Shown piece after piece: positions 48,497 through 61,700 of a stretch of DNA of 64,000 bases. Positions within the stretch are counted from its first letter, which is position 1. Each line of letters begins with the position of its first letter. This DNA comes from Ianthella basta (Eukaryota > Porifera > Demospongiae > Verongiida > Ianthellidae), in contig OZ025874.1 in assembly GCA_964019415.1 (NCBI GenBank), forward strand, positions 4,608,196 through 4,672,195. The letters run 5' to 3'. Under the pieces are notes generated by a model that worked only from the letters and a program-made list of their open reading frames with translations, was not told the origin of the DNA and did no database searches. The translations under genes and the position numbers were made by a program.

Positions 48497-49017
48497 TGAA
48501 GATGCCAGCCCAACTAGTCTGGCCTGCTATTCCCTACACCCGCCCCTGGTTGTGCGTGGGCGAGAAAGTAGGGGTCTAGCAGAAAATGTGAATTTCATAC
48601 CTCATGTTGACCAATCAGCTTGTGACTACCAATTTCACACCAGCAGTTACTAAGTTGGGCGATCATTCTTTGCCAACAGAGTAGGAGCAAAAGCTGCAAG
48701 GAAAGCACAAATACGTTGTGGATTGGAGGTGTGACACAGTCTGTGGAGTTCATCAACCTGGGATGGTGGCATTATCCCCAGAAATCAGTGACTGAATTTT
48801 GTGCTGAAGCTGTCTAACTGATCTGTGGAAGAAAGGAGTAGTTCTAGAAGATAAATTAATCGATATCCTTGTTCATCTGAGTCATCAGCATCGTCTGTAC
48901 TCCTAGTTCCCTGTTAGATTTACAATTACTTTTTCTGCTAGATCTTACTTTCTTCCCCAAGCACAATCAGGGGGGTGGAAGTAGGGAATAGCAGGCCAGA
49001 CTAATCTCCAGCCTGAC
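48497..49017. repeat. MITE with about 55-bp inverted ends
   Basis: The left end has AGTCTGGCCTGCTATTCCCT and the right end has its reverse complement AGGGAATAGCAGGCCAGACT; similarity continues for another 25 bp inward on each side (GGTTGTGC against GCACAATC). The 520-bp element has no coding capacity and separates the two noggin-like genes. Confidence 0.75.
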
Positions 49018-50109
49018 CCATTAAGAATGGCAATCAGGACTGGCACTCGAGACACAGCTAATACAATTTTTGTAACTTGTATTGTGTACATTAATTTTCA
49101 TCATTTGGCACAAGGCAGATGTAAAGTAGGCATTGCTGAGCAAAATGGGGGTCTGGCTATGCAAGACTGCTCACACGCTATGTGTATGTCCTATTTAACT
49201 GTGATAACTGTTGCTTTGATGTGAAATGTGATGATTTATTAGTCAAAGGCAACTTAAAATTATCGCTTTGTTTTTTGAGCATATAGCTATACTATCCTTA
49301 TAAGGAGTACGATGGCTCTGTCTGTGTATGTCGTACATCCGTTTGGGCCACGGGGGAAAGTTTTGGTCAGTGGTCTACAATGCGTGTAGGTGTACGTATA
49401 TACACCTTTTAGTCTCATTTCCAACCCATTTATACCAGCCAATTTGCATCTCATAAGCATTGTGGTCACGCTATCGTGCATATCATTATACACAATGGAT
49501 AGAGTCAATACAATGTCCTATAATACTGTCATTAGCAAAGACACTCGGCCCTACTTATGGTCATTAGGCACGGCATGCTACAGCTCCGGATTGCACCACG
49601 GGCAATTCTACGGACCGTAGACTGTCATGCAGACTAGCAAGACGTCCAAGTTGACCTAAAATGTAGAAGTGCGAATGCATGGAAGAGACAGCACAAGACA
49701 ACATAAGAACATCATTCTGTTTACTGTTTAATCAGTGCATGAATCAGTGAAACAGCCACTGCATGGCGCTTCCTCAGGCTCACCCCACAATGCTTTGCAT
49801 TCTCTAATGTATCATCTTCTTAGTTTATTCGCTGAAATTGAGCAAACAGTATGTCAGAGCAGAGCGCCAGCTTCAAGCATGGGTACCATTTCCTATGTTT
49901 CTCATACTTAAAACCAAGTTTTGCTGCCAGCTCAAGCTGTCGGATGTGATGTCATCACAATTATGTCACCTTCAATTTTAGATCCACTCATACCTGAGCC
50001 ATAATGGTAAGTGTCTATTAAGAATTTGCACAACCTGCTAGATTCTTATTTTCCTTGTCCCTGCTTCTTACCTCATTCTTTTCTCCCTTAAATGTTTGCA
50101 GGTTTCACA

Positions 50110-53100
50110 ATGAATTTTGTGGTAACAGCTCTTGCACTCTTGGCACTTGTGGCTTGGAATGAGGCATACAATGCCCCTCCTGCCCCTGGTCCCGGAAGTA
50201 TCTATGATCTGTTGACATGTATCGGGCCACCTATTAGGAACCAGTCCACTGAGTATCCTCCAGTGATTAACCTAGTTCCAGGTATGTTTTGTTTCATGAC
50301 GTGCTAATTTAGATTGTGTAGCAAGGTTTACAGTGCAGGATAATGTGTCAGTCTGCCTATGAAATGCAAATGTACAGTCCAATTACCTGATATGCTCTGT
50401 GGTTATGTATGTTTAAGGTACAGGTCACAGCTCTAAAAATTTGAGAAAAGGTTATCAGACAGCACGGTAGTGCTGTCTATGTAGGGATTGTTGTGGTCAT
50501 TTGTATGCTGTAATACAAACGGAAAGTGCTCTGCAACATGATAGCCTATTCAAACAGAAGTAACACACCTTGCAACCACAGCTTATCCTAGGCTGCCCAC
50601 CCAGCCACATCTTACAATGTGCTTGCTACACACCCTACCATGCATTTGGGGCACATACCTTTGCTGCCACTGTTGTTTGGAAGACTTTCAAGTAGACCAG
50701 CCATTGCCCATGTGCAATTTTCATTCCATAAAAAGTCAAGAAACAAGGGTGTGTAAAAACTTTCCTCCAAAAACAAGGGCAGATGTAGGGATGGTGCAGC
50801 GTGTCTCTGAAGGGCATGGCAAACCACTTGGCGGAAAAAGTGTAGGAACAAGTAGGAGGGCCGGTCCATGCAAAGAGGGGGGGTAGCTACGTGGATATAC
50901 GTATATGGAGTCTGAATTTCACAAGCTTTGGCAGTGAAGTGTACAATGTTTGTGCTGGCCTAGAGCTAAACAGTGTGGGCATGAAAGTGGGTGTGCTGGT
51001 TTGCAGGCAGCGATGTAATGAACAGCTATGGTAAGCATTGATATTGCAGTTGAGCTTAGTGGTTTGCCGGGGTCTCATGGCAGGGCGTGATGGCTACATA
51101 GGAGATGAACCAAAAAAATATGGAGCCTGCAACTGATACATGGAACATGTAATGAATTGGAAGAGTCCTAGAATCTAGGAGGTGCTAGATTATAGAGCAC
51201 AGCAAAGGGGTGATTGAGTAGCAATTTGCAGGGCTTAACCTGGTGGAATGCTCTACACATGGCAGCAAACAGTTGATGAAGGTATCTGCATGGGCATCAG
51301 CAAATCTGGCTGAGGGAATAACTCTGCAGTGAAAGGGACCATGACAGTGACCTGCCACTGTTTAGTGTACACATTCCTGTATAGATTCTGGATACAGTGT
51401 TTGTTTATTCAACCGTTTGGGGCAGACATAAGCAGAATTCCCTGAAACTGTTTTATTTCACCTGAGATGAAGCCCTTCAGCCTTCATTTAGAATATTAAG
51501 GAAGTGTGATTAATTAGCGATACATAAGCATGAGCAATATATGTACTCTAGCATTCTATATCACCTTACTTGTTCCCACAAGCTCAGTGGATTCATTCAT
51601 GTCATGCTCTTTTCTTGTACAGCCCTACAAAAAATGCCTTGGCGTCCTCCAAATGGAACTGTTCCATTGTATTATGAGAGTTATAACACGATATTCAATG
51701 ACTCAGCACTTCGGAACAGGCTAATTGACCACATTGGGCGAGAGACATACGAAAACTTCACTGCACCCATCACCTTCATTGTTGAAACTCCAACTGATCC
51801 GGTACCCAGTGCTAATGCACTGTTAACAGGTCCTGGATGTCAGATTCGGCCACTGCCAACACGGTACCCCAACATTTCCTCTACCGCAGTGATTAATGCT
51901 GGCCTTCTGGACATTCTGGTTTGCAACCCAAGTTTTTTCATTGGAACCCTTATACCATATTACTTTCCTCCTCATATTGTCCAAACAACCTGTGATAATC
52001 AAATTGGAGCTACGACGTGAGTTACTGTAAATACTTAATAATTTATCTTATTGTGAATACCAATAGTATTCAGTGGTGCTAGCAGCCCTTTCTCCTGTTA
52101 TTGGCATAGGTGGTATGTAGTTATGCTACTGTAGAAATGGCAATGACAGACATGTCCGTCACATTTCACAGGTGTCACAACACACTACGAAACACATGCT
52201 AGACATGATGTGAGCATTGCCATGATAATGGTTGCCACACTGACATCTACAGTATTGTTAGAAATGACATTTGACGAAGATGCAAAGTAGATTTATAATC
52301 AGTTATAGAACTAAGTAACAAACCATGGCTACAGTACTGAGGACAGTGCAGGTGACTTGAGATGCTGAAGGAGAGGAGAGAATTCATTGGTGATAATACC
52401 GAAAGTGATGTATGTACACAGCAATGTGTGGCTCCTAAGCAGACTTTGGCAGGAAGGTGGTTTATAAGGCTCCAACATTAGTTCTTTTGTTCATAGAAGT
52501 GACTTAGACAACATGAAACCAGGAAAGTGAAAAAGGATAGATTCACAAAAGGCACAAATCTGCCATTTTCTCATACACATCACTAAAATATTGTGATAAC
52601 TAATTGCTCACAATGTACCATACTTTGAATGCAATGTAAATTATAGTTTCTGCTGCAGTGTGACCAATGCCTTAGAGGGCGCCCTATGTCGTGTATAGCT
52701 GTGATCATCTGCCAACTTGGCTATGATGCTATGCATGCAGGTAACGTGTAGTGAAATAATTACATTTGATCATATTAGTACAGAAATGAACTTGGTAGAT
52801 GTTTTAGTCTGTGTATATTCGTTCTTGTTGTTATGAAGATGGATGCTACTGCATTCATGGAGGCTTCCTAATGGTGCTCCTCAGCACTGATTGATCACTT
52901 ACTGTGTTGTGACTTCCAGTTGTATACTTTTGCTACTGTTTTAACTCAGTTTTCCACTTTATAACCCAGGGATTTATATACCTTGCTTCAGAGAGAGATA
53001 AACCTATAATTATCTAATCCCAATCAATGTGCATGTGAATGTGAATGTATTAGCCAGGATAGAGTCTCCGTCACACCTGGTTTAATGTGTCATTTGAAGG

Positions 53101-53375
53101 GTAATTTTCTGTACATGTTATAATGAAATCCCCACCTATTGACACTGGTACTGATCTTGTAAATGATGTCCTCTTATGTGCTCCCTCCCTTCAGCTGCTC
53201 TATTCCAATCGGAGCTGCTATGTGCGTTATTGACCTGACGTGCAATTACAATACGCCAATGCTCAAGTGGGACTGTTGCTGGACCTGGGATAAGGAACAG
53301 TCAACTTTTGTCTATTCGTGTGGTTGGAGAAGGGTGTTTGTACCTGTTCCCACTGGTTGTGTTTGCTCTTGCTAA
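50110..53375 (+). CDS. Noggin-like secreted cystine-knot protein B, 248 aa, three exons
   Basis: Exons 50110-50281, 51623-52016 and 53195-53375 join in phase and give exactly 248 residues, the same as paralogue A. The signal peptide is NFVVTALALLALVAWNEA after the start Met. The middle holds several N-glycosylation sequons (NQS, NGT, NDS, NFT, NIS). The C-terminal knot has TTC, CSIPIGAAMC, LTC, LKWDCC, YSCGWRRVFVPVP and GCVCSC, and ends in CSC as vertebrate noggin does. It shares YYFPP, L(R/K)WDCC and CGWR-V-VP with A, and a WxPPxG-like block in the middle. The two introns, absent in A, hold a dispersed repeat (50455-50560) and no genes. The role is presumably BMP antagonism, not shown. Confidence 0.78.
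50455..50560 (+). repeat. Dispersed repeat with TGTAGGGAT motif, copy 1
   Basis: It has CAGACAGCACGGTAGTGCTG, TATGTAGGGATTG, and CTGTAATACAAACG. The same order is seen at 60898 and a diverged form at 63105. The first part is itself a short palindrome (GACAGCAC...GTGCTGTC). Confidence 0.6.
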
Positions 53376-54699
53376 AAATGACCTGGCTGCACAGAAATAG
53401 AAGTACCGTGCTTTGTAGCCTGTCCTACATACACACATTCAGTATGGACTTTGTAGCTTGTGTAATTAGCATTCACACTGCACACCTAATAGTTTGTATA
53501 CCTCATTAGCATTAATCAGAATTGATGGTGCAACCCTGGAAGAAATGCTGGTTGTGTAATTCATGCTCAAGTGATATCCTGGGAACATTGATCAAAGGAA
53601 GACAGCCAAATTATCTTCATGTGCTCTACTAGGCCTATTCATGACTCAGTCATAGGGATATATTATACATTTTCCAAAAAGAACAAGCTAGAGGATTGTA
53701 GGGATGGTGCAGTGCCTTCAAAATGCATGGGCATAATTCAGAATGAAGGAGGCTGGAACAGTGACTCAGTATCACTCCAATTAAATGGAATCGACTGCAT
53801 GCACCAGCTTGCATCTTGATAGAATTCCTAGCACATTTGCAATAATCCCTACAACTGGCAGCATCTATATGGGGATGACATTTGCAAATACGTAAACAAG
53901 ATGCTTCCAGATGTAGGGATTGCTGCGTGTTAGGGGTTTCTAATTGTGCTGTGAGTTAATTGTGTTTAGTGACTGACTTACTTCAGCAAACAGAGGCTAC
54001 ATTAGCCACTGATGGAAGTCGCACACACTGTATTAAGCCTCAACACCTCAAGTGGAGATGCTGAATGGTCCACCATGCAGAAGAAATACAGTAGCTGTTG
54101 AAAACTGTAGCAATTGGCAGTAAGGGAAATTGAAGGATGAAGCCATCAGAATGACTGTCAGACAATCTGAACCATGCACTTTATGTACTCCTTGAGCATT
54201 TCAGGTGGTTCTACATAACTTTGGTTGCACTTTGTGTGATGCTAATTATAATTTTCAGAGAAAATTAAATAGTGAACAATGGCAGACCTCATCAGTGAGA
54301 GACATACTGGAAGTGAAGGAGTAAGCTCCAACAAGGAAAGAGTGGCTAACTGCACCCCTATGATGCTTTGAAGTTTCTGTGTGCCTCTCCACAATAATCG
54401 TATGTTTGGCAGCATTTCATGACATGCTGTTGAAAATAGCAATATATATATGAAAAATAGACCAACAGACAGACAGACAGACAAACTCACAGACATCAAT
54501 AATCTAAATGTACATAATGATGGTGGTATATAATTACATGCAGCTTACAATTGCACACACACACAAGTGGGCAATCATGCCACTAAATTACAAAAATAAA
54601 TCAAGCATGCTATGAACAAATCATACAATGAATACAATTAAGCATTATTAGTACAGATTATAATAATATACAGTAAGCTATATATATATACCTTGACTG
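53376..54699. other. Spacer between noggin-like gene B and the CAAX-protein gene
   Basis: The two genes converge here. Three TGTAGGGAT-type motifs occur (about 53697, 53845 inverted, 53917), and a short AGAC microsatellite (54465-54483). I see no gene. Confidence 0.6.
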
Positions 54700-57600
54700 T
54701 TACATAATGGCACACTTTCTGTTAGTAGCAGCCTTTGTGGTGGTGGGAGACTGGGAGGACTGTGGTTTTGCACTTGGAGGGTGCACAGTAGGAGTAGCTG
54801 TGCTTACCACTGAGTCTTTGTTAGCAGAAACTGCATGACAATAATAATACACAATGCAAGGAGTTCAGTAGTGAAGTGAAGGACATATTCATGTCAAATA
54901 ACTCATAAACTCTATGTCTTGTGACACACTATCAAAGTGGCAGCATTTCATGATGAAGCCCCTCAACAGAGAGAGGGTCTTATGCCAGAATTCTATGCAA
55001 CCTCAAGTGACAAGGTGGTGTTTACTCCGTTTAATTCTAATCAAAGGTTGGTAGTATTCACTTAAACCTCATAGGACTCTTCCTACTTAAACACTCCTGC
55101 TTGTGTCATTAGTCATTGATGAAGGTAGCCATAGCACTGCCAAAATGTCAGATTTTCTATAATTGGATTGACAATCGCTGTAGACTGATATGAGCTTCTA
55201 CAACCTCATCAGTTATCATTACTTTCATTGTGCTTGCATACATCATAATGAACCCATGACTTTCCCAGGTAAAGTGCATTATCCGGCTTTGAATGGAGGT
55301 ATGGGGCGACAGTAGTCTCGTACCCAGACCCCACCTGTCTGCCGGCCATTTAATGGTGATGTCATGCATGGACGGAAAGGGGTCTGACACTTTTCCTATG
55401 CGAGAATTTGTTTATGTCTTGGAATGCTGGGACAGTGTGAGGAATGTTAATTGGCAGCATACGGCTCGCTGGACTGTCAGAACGGTGGAAAACCAAAAAC
55501 GTACAGCATTGTGGGCGGTGATTCATGAAGAGTCTCACAGATTAGGCTATGCTGACATTAATTCCAAGCCAGTCTCAGCAATGTCAGCGATCTGGTAAGG
55601 AAAATGCGTTATAGCCAAGAACTTCAATGAGATGGTCATCTTCGTAGGTTGTCTTCGCTGTTTAGCCATCGGTGGCCCATGTTGTAGTACCTATAGATCC
55701 TCTGACAAGTTTATTCTCCACTTTCGCCCGTAATAAGAGAAGCATCCAACTCTTTCTGATGCCATGAGCAAACTTCTGCACTCTCAGGCTGCTTCAAAAG
55801 CTGGATTATGCCTTTGCCAGAGAGCTCTGCTTGGAAACGTAGCAAGTGCTCCTACATGAGAACACAACGGTTTCGTTCGCATTTCTGCTCCCCTGACGCT
55901 TACATCGTGCAAATGTTTGATTAATTGCATATCTGTGGTTGTGTGGGTGGAAGAACTCCCGTACAGGTTTGGCTTGGTCAATACAAGCATTTAACTTGTG
56001 TTTTCTGCATACATTTCATAGGCAAGGGGGCAACCCTTGCACTTTGCCTATGTAATGTTTGGGAAAAGTGTCAAGTTTAGTCAACTCCTCTTTATATATA
56101 TATAGATATCAAAATAAGTGGTCATGGAGCGATTAACAAAGACTACCACCTGGTGTTATAATGCACTATTCGCAAACATGCCTGTTGGGTGGAGGACAAC
56201 CAAAGAGTATTGATCAAAGCACATAATCAAGTCTTCATCACCTGAATCCTTGTACCTGGTACTATGAGAAGTAGTGAAATTGGCATATCCAGGTACAGTG
56301 TGTACATGCTAAAGCTATGATCATATATGTACAATAGATGCCAGTAATTGCCATCGGCCAACATTGAGTATTGATGCACTCACGAATTGGATTATCCATT
56401 GAGCCATTAGAAGTTCTCACTGCTCTTGGGCGGGATACAGTGCTCAGCTGATTTAATTCAGTGGCTCGTCTGCGGCACATGTGACATCCCTTTGACCACA
56501 TAGCAACAGGTCCATTAGCTGAACTTCCTGCACAGAAATGAGTTGTATTATGCATAACAAAGGGATGAATAAGGCTGAAATACACTCAGTCAACCCTTTC
56601 ATACTTCAGAATGAGGAAAGACAAATTCAATTTCAGTCACAGATTGCTGCGTATTTGTTGGTTCAGGATAACACACGGGGGAAGGGGGAGGTGATACTGG
56701 TTGCCATCAATAGAACTTCTGTTCCCAGGCTGCTGAGACACCAATACTGGTGTAGCAAGCTGGTAGGCATAGTATCCAGTCACAACCCTTATATCGACAA
56801 TTTCTTGGTTTTCCCCTGGCAGCAACATACAAGAAGACTAGATTTTGATGAACTCCTTCTCATAGATTGTTTCCCATCACACATGCACACATGCCTGCCC
56901 TGAAGATAGAAATACTTACCGGAATCACAGAATGTCCAACTAGAATTCTTCTTGCACAAGCAACAGAAATGTTTGTCTTGCATCATGCACTTGTGGCCAC
57001 ATGGTTTCTGCAGATCGGCTTCTGAGAGCACCGAAAAGATAAACGGGCTGTCTTCGCCACGGAGGTCATACACTGGAATGCAAGGCATAGAAGGTGAGTA
57101 TGGACATAAAGGTGATATATTTGCAAGGACAGCTGAATTGGTCGTGAAGGAGATTTGTTTCTCTCTAATAAATAAGCAGAGCAAACCAAATGTACAAACA
57201 AATTCCCAAACAGAGAAATAATCCTTACATATCAGACAATTAGTCCCTGTACATGATGAGCAGTTCAAATGCAATTAGCACACTGTGCTCTACCCACCTG
57301 ATCTAGTCTGTGGCCCCCTAGCAGAAACTGCTGCAGGTTTAGACCAGTCTGCATTCAAGACAATTCCCTGGTGCCCACGATTCAGGGATTGGCTTCTCTG
57401 TATGTCAGCAGCTGCCTGGTAGTTAGGTGAGAGCATATCAGTCTTTTCTCGACCTTGGAGTTGGTCCACAGAACTTCCTCTATTATGTACATCTGAAGAA
57501 AGGCCTGAGCCAGGTTTAGCAGAGCCCTCTGTAAGGAATGAAAGGGGAATGCAGGCTTAAGAATTACAGGCAACTATGAGTGTGCTTGTGTGATTATTAC

Positions 57601-60600
57601 AGCTTTTGGAGAGAAATTGAAACTGTTAGCATAATTATGTATGGGTATTAATGGAAGTCACAACTTGAAAAGTGTAGGCAAGGAAGAGAATTTGATAGCA
57701 AATTTTCCCTTCCTTGCCTACCTATCTTTCAAGCTGTGACTTCCATTATATTCACTAACACAATGTGAAGTCAATTATCTCTATCTCTATCTCTCTATCT
57801 ACAAGTCAATTATCCACTCACAGGTTTATTCATAACTAAAATAAGTACATGTACCCTCTACACCCCTGTACATCTACTAGCCTCTGCACACCTGGAAAAA
57901 CAACATCCTCCTCCGGTGTGTAGCATGATGGAAAATACTCAATTGTAACAGCAGCTCCATCATCACAGCTATTTCCACTACCTGAGCTGTGGCCCCCAGT
58001 AGGTATAACTTTATGGCATGAACTGGGGGCTGCTGCTGTCAAGCCTTCAGTTGCTGGGCGGCAAGGAGGTGTAGGGGCACTCTTAGCAAGTGTATCCCCT
58101 GCTGCGGTACTTTTGGCACCTTGCATGACACTCCTCTGTAGATTAAGTGATGCTGGATTCTTCTCACTGGTGACTGACAGAGTTTGATCTAAGCCTGATG
58201 ACCCAGCAATCTGTGAGTCGCTGTAAGAATTTCTGGCAAGCCCTCTATCACTGCTTTCAAAAGAATGATGGCGTGACAAATCTATTGTCTTCTGCTTCCT
58301 GGCTATCTGCTGACTGTGTGGAGGCATATGTACCAACATCTGTTGAGGCTGTGGCTTGGCATTGATGCCTGCATGGAATAGTAACCATAAGTACAAGTTG
58401 AAGAAAAAGCAAATTAAAGTCAAATCTCAATTCACATATAATGCTCTCTGGGATAATTTGGCAAATTGTGAAGCAAATATTGCACTGATTATCCTAAAAT
58501 ATGTAGATGTAAAATATTCAAAATTACGATGGCTACAAAATTACATATGTACAGATGCATTGATGTAAAACAGAATGATGTAGTGATGCCAACTACAGAT
58601 GTACATAAGAATGTACTTCTTAGTTCACTTAGTGTTGCCACACCAGTCATTGAATAATGATTGCCTTGACACGACAGTTCAACACAAAGGGAAAGTTCTT
58701 CTAGTGAAGTTGAAAAACGCTTTTCACTAGTTAGGCATCGTATGACCCTCCACACATGGAAGGGGCAGGTTGAAGTATAATACATCAACTTGTCCATGTG
58801 GAATGCAAATATGTGTTGTGGAATGGCGTAATGTTACGCATAACATTTGGCTGCAAACATTCATGATGGCTCACAAGGAAGCACTGTGTAATTCATCATT
58901 CACTGCGACAAGCAACCGATTCGGACAATCGATGGTTCTTTAATCAGAAACACTAGGTCGAACACTGGTGGAAGACACATGTAAAACAGGCACTTGCCAA
59001 AGTCAGTCAGCTAAACCACAAAACATCCATGCTAGAAGCCATGCCAGACATGACCTGAAGTTGCTCTAGCTTCATAGCAGAATACCCAAGGCGTTGGATG
59101 ACTTCCATCGCAGTGTAGAACACTCACTGGTCTGCTGACATTCGTGGACACAAGTGCAATAAATATTTCACACCTTTCCTGCAATCTGATTGGGCACACG
59201 GTATTGTTGGAGGGTGCACAAGTAGATACATTAGATTTAACCTGACCCTTCCGTTTATGGAGGGGTCACACACCGCCTGACTAACTTTTGACATAAATTT
59301 GAGTCTCTTTCATATTTATGGGAATTGATGCATCAGGTTACACATACACATAGTCAAACTTACACACAGACATGTGCTGCAACATGTACACTCACTCTCA
59401 ATTTCATCACACACTTGCAGTTCAGATGCTAGGGAAATCATCTACCACATACATATGCTCACCAACTCCTATACTGGCACATGCTTCTAAATAAGAAGGT
59501 GGTCCTTCCTCTCTTGGTATAAGCCTGTCAGGCACTGGCAATTCTTGCTGAAAGTCATGGGGGGTGATAGATTCAGCAGCCATTTTGTCACTCTGTCCAT
59601 TGGTGTCAGGAATCTCAATGGAAACAACCTGCGCTTCATGGGGGAAGGCTTCAGTCTGAATGTCAGGAGGATGTGCACTCATACTGCTAACCTGGCCACT
59701 TGCCACTAAATCCTGCAGTACACACAGAATAGGAGAAGTGATGACAAACAAACAATGTATGTACACAGCATAATATACAGCACTACGTACATAGATTAAT
59801 ATTGCAATATCCATATATGGACATCATAACAAGAGCAACAACACAACACTGCAGACTATGACACAATCTGTTTGTATACCCTAGCAAGCATAGCATTCAT
59901 ATGCTAGCACTGATAGTGACACAGTAAGCCACAGGGGCTTGTGTATTCGTATAGTGCATGGCAGCCATAATAATGACACAGCTTAGTAAACTGGCAGGGC
60001 TGTTAATGTGGAACTCAAGAAATAGTACCATCAATAGTGAACAGAACACATGTCTGGCATTAAACACAGACTAGCTATATTTATATTGATAGTCAATTTG
60101 CACTGAATAGTATTCAAACCTTTCTGACTTGCTGAGCATTCACATCAGTCACTGCTGTAGCAGTGCTGGATTCACTGGCACTGTGCATAGATGATGGCAT
60201 CAAGATGTTGGAGGAGCTTACTGACTGCACATCAGCAGAAGTGCTAGAGGTAGCCCATGCATCAAAATTTTCCAATCTAACATCATACACAGACTTGGCC
60301 ATGCGCCGTTCATGCTCCCTCATTTCCTTTGCAGCAGTTCTAGCACGAGGAAGCCTGGGAATGTTTGGTTCCACCAGAGAGTGCAATGAAAGCTGCAACC
60401 TACTGGCTCCAAATCCAGATGGCGGAGGCACAATGGGCTGTTTGTGTCTCTCAATACGAGCAGTATCCCTCACAGTGGCAGGTTGTACAAACCCATCCTC
60501 CAATTTCGCCTGCATGATCTGGTCAACTCCAATATTCACAGGCTGTGTCTGAGAACGTTGACCTCTTCTTTGTTTCTTCTTTGCCCTGGCATACAGTTGC

Positions 60601-61700
60601 ATATCAGCCATGGGTGCCCTCTCACCTGATCTCAGTAGGGCTTGCTCCTCCTCTGTCACAGCAGAGGTTAATGAGACCTGACTTCTAGCTGACAGCTGAT
60701 GATGCTGTACTGGAGCTTCAACTTCCTGCCCTCCAAACACAGCCAGCAGCTGCCTCAGAGATGTGCGGTGATTAGGGTTAGCTGACAGACACCTTGTCAC
60801 AGCCTCTCTTACTCCAGGAGGGTACTGCACACAGAAACATTACACCATGGCTACTATCTTTCTGCAATGCTTTTATGGGTGCATATAATTGCACATCATC
60901 AGACAGCACGTTAGTGCTGTCTATGTAGGGATGGCAGTGGTTGCTTGTATACTGTAATACAAACGAAAAATTGCGCTACTCCTGAATAGAACTGAAAACC
61001 GGCAAACAAAGCTTCCCATTAAGAAGCGGGGACTGAACAGAGCATATAACTAACCATGCTTCCTAGCGAAGGTGCGCCTACATGTAGAGAGCGCCCTCGG
61101 CTTTTCCATATTTCATCTTCTTCCTCTTCTCTTCTTCTCTGACAGCTGTAGTGCACATACCAAAGGGACCAGGAGAATACTTCTCGCACCATATGGCATC
61201 AATTTTGGCTGGCCGCATTCCTTTGTAGGTTAGAAGGCAGCGCAATTTAGTGCTGAAGACAGCGCTTGTCACGACTCCTGCATTAACCATCGAACCTAGA
61301 TTCAAGGGTGTAGGACTATACAGTGCGACATATTTGCATGTAGGGACGATGGTTAGTGCTCCACTGTATAACAGCCTTTACTTGTTTCTGCTCTTATTAT
61401 GCCATCCCTACATTCTTACAATTTTTGTAGAAAATTTTTATTATGTCTAGTTTGCAAGGCTTGCAAGTATCATACAGTACAGTACATACAAGGAGTGCTC
61501 AGCAATGTTTCCAAAACTTGGCTTATATGAAGCTCAGAGCCAAATTTAGGGTACAGAGGCTTCCTGCCAACAAGCTAACAATACCAATGTAGTAGTGGTA
61601 TGTACCTGTTCTGGTATTGACACCTTCACTTGTTCTGGCATGTAGTCCACTTGACCGGGTAGTCCATAGGATCCAGGGTAATCGGGTAAGGAAGGATTAC
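54700..61700 (-). CDS. Kinase-like protein with PPxY, Cys/His cluster and CAAX box (5' end missing)
   Basis: Exons: 61606-61700, 60120-60824, 59463-59712, 57892-58368, 57298-57528, 56920-57072, 56384-56527, 54700-54830. They join in phase and give 727 residues ending in RKCAIM, a CAAX box predicting farnesylation. The first visible part, VSIPEQYPPGVREAVTRCL and NPNHRTSLRQLLAVFG, resembles subdomain XI at the end of protein kinases; the catalytic N-lobe and loop are not in view. Then come a basic stretch ARAKKKQRRGQRS, a long Ser-rich disordered region, GPPSYLEA (a PPxY WW-domain ligand, in the third exon), and a cluster CGHKCMMQDKHFCCLC with a following FC and GCHMC that could bind zinc. The 5' exons should lie upstream, beyond 61700 or outside the window. 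I do not recognise a family with this arrangement. It probably works at a membrane in signalling; that is inference. Confidence 0.75.
54831..56383. other. Last intron of CAAX-protein gene
   Basis: It holds a diverged hammerhead-like motif at 55116-55150 (TTGATGA, stem GGTAG...CTGCC, AAAATGTC) and a short block TAGTCTCGTACCCAGACCCC at 55306 related to the foldback at 41900. No coding signal is seen. Confidence 0.5.
57649..57748. repeat. 100-bp hairpin repeat
   Basis: TAATGGAAGTCACA and AGGCAAGGAAG on the left are mirrored by CTTCCTTGCCT and TGTGACTTCCATTA on the right. It lies in an intron of the CAAX-protein gene. Confidence 0.75.
58369..59462. other. Intron of CAAX-protein gene
   Basis: A 1.1-kb intron. 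No gene, RNA or repeat signal was recognised. Confidence 0.6.
60896..61412. repeat. Dispersed repeat with TGTAGGGAT motif, copy 2, with inverted end
   Basis: It starts with CAGACAGCACGTTAGTGCTG, ATGTAGGGATGGC and CTGTAATACAAACG as at 50455. At 61395-61412 it ends with ATGCCATCCCTACAT, the reverse complement of the starting motif; a further inverted pair lies at 61338. A 75-codon minus frame (61078-61305) is open inside. This suggests a small DNA transposon with TGTAGGGATGGC ends. It is in the first visible intron of the CAAX-protein gene. Confidence 0.5.

Larger units (their letters stand above)
46842..50109. other. Spacer between the two noggin-like genes
   Basis: It holds the 3' end of gene A with a polyadenylation signal AATAAA at 47351-47356, a MITE at 48497-49017, and a small hairpin (GTCCTGTCCC...GGGACAGGA, 47818-47862). 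The ATG of gene B is preceded by an acceptor (TTTGCAG at about 50096-50102), so gene B likely has an untranslated first exon here. I see no further gene. Confidence 0.6.

Noticed and set aside
50612-50886. Overlapping frames on both strands in noggin-like gene B intron 1
   Set aside because: Neither strand reads like protein; no splice sites in phase with the neighbouring exons.
61078-61305. Additional coding exon of the CAAX-protein gene
   Set aside because: The minus-strand frame lies inside a repeat with inverted ends and has no splice sites in phase with the flanking exons.
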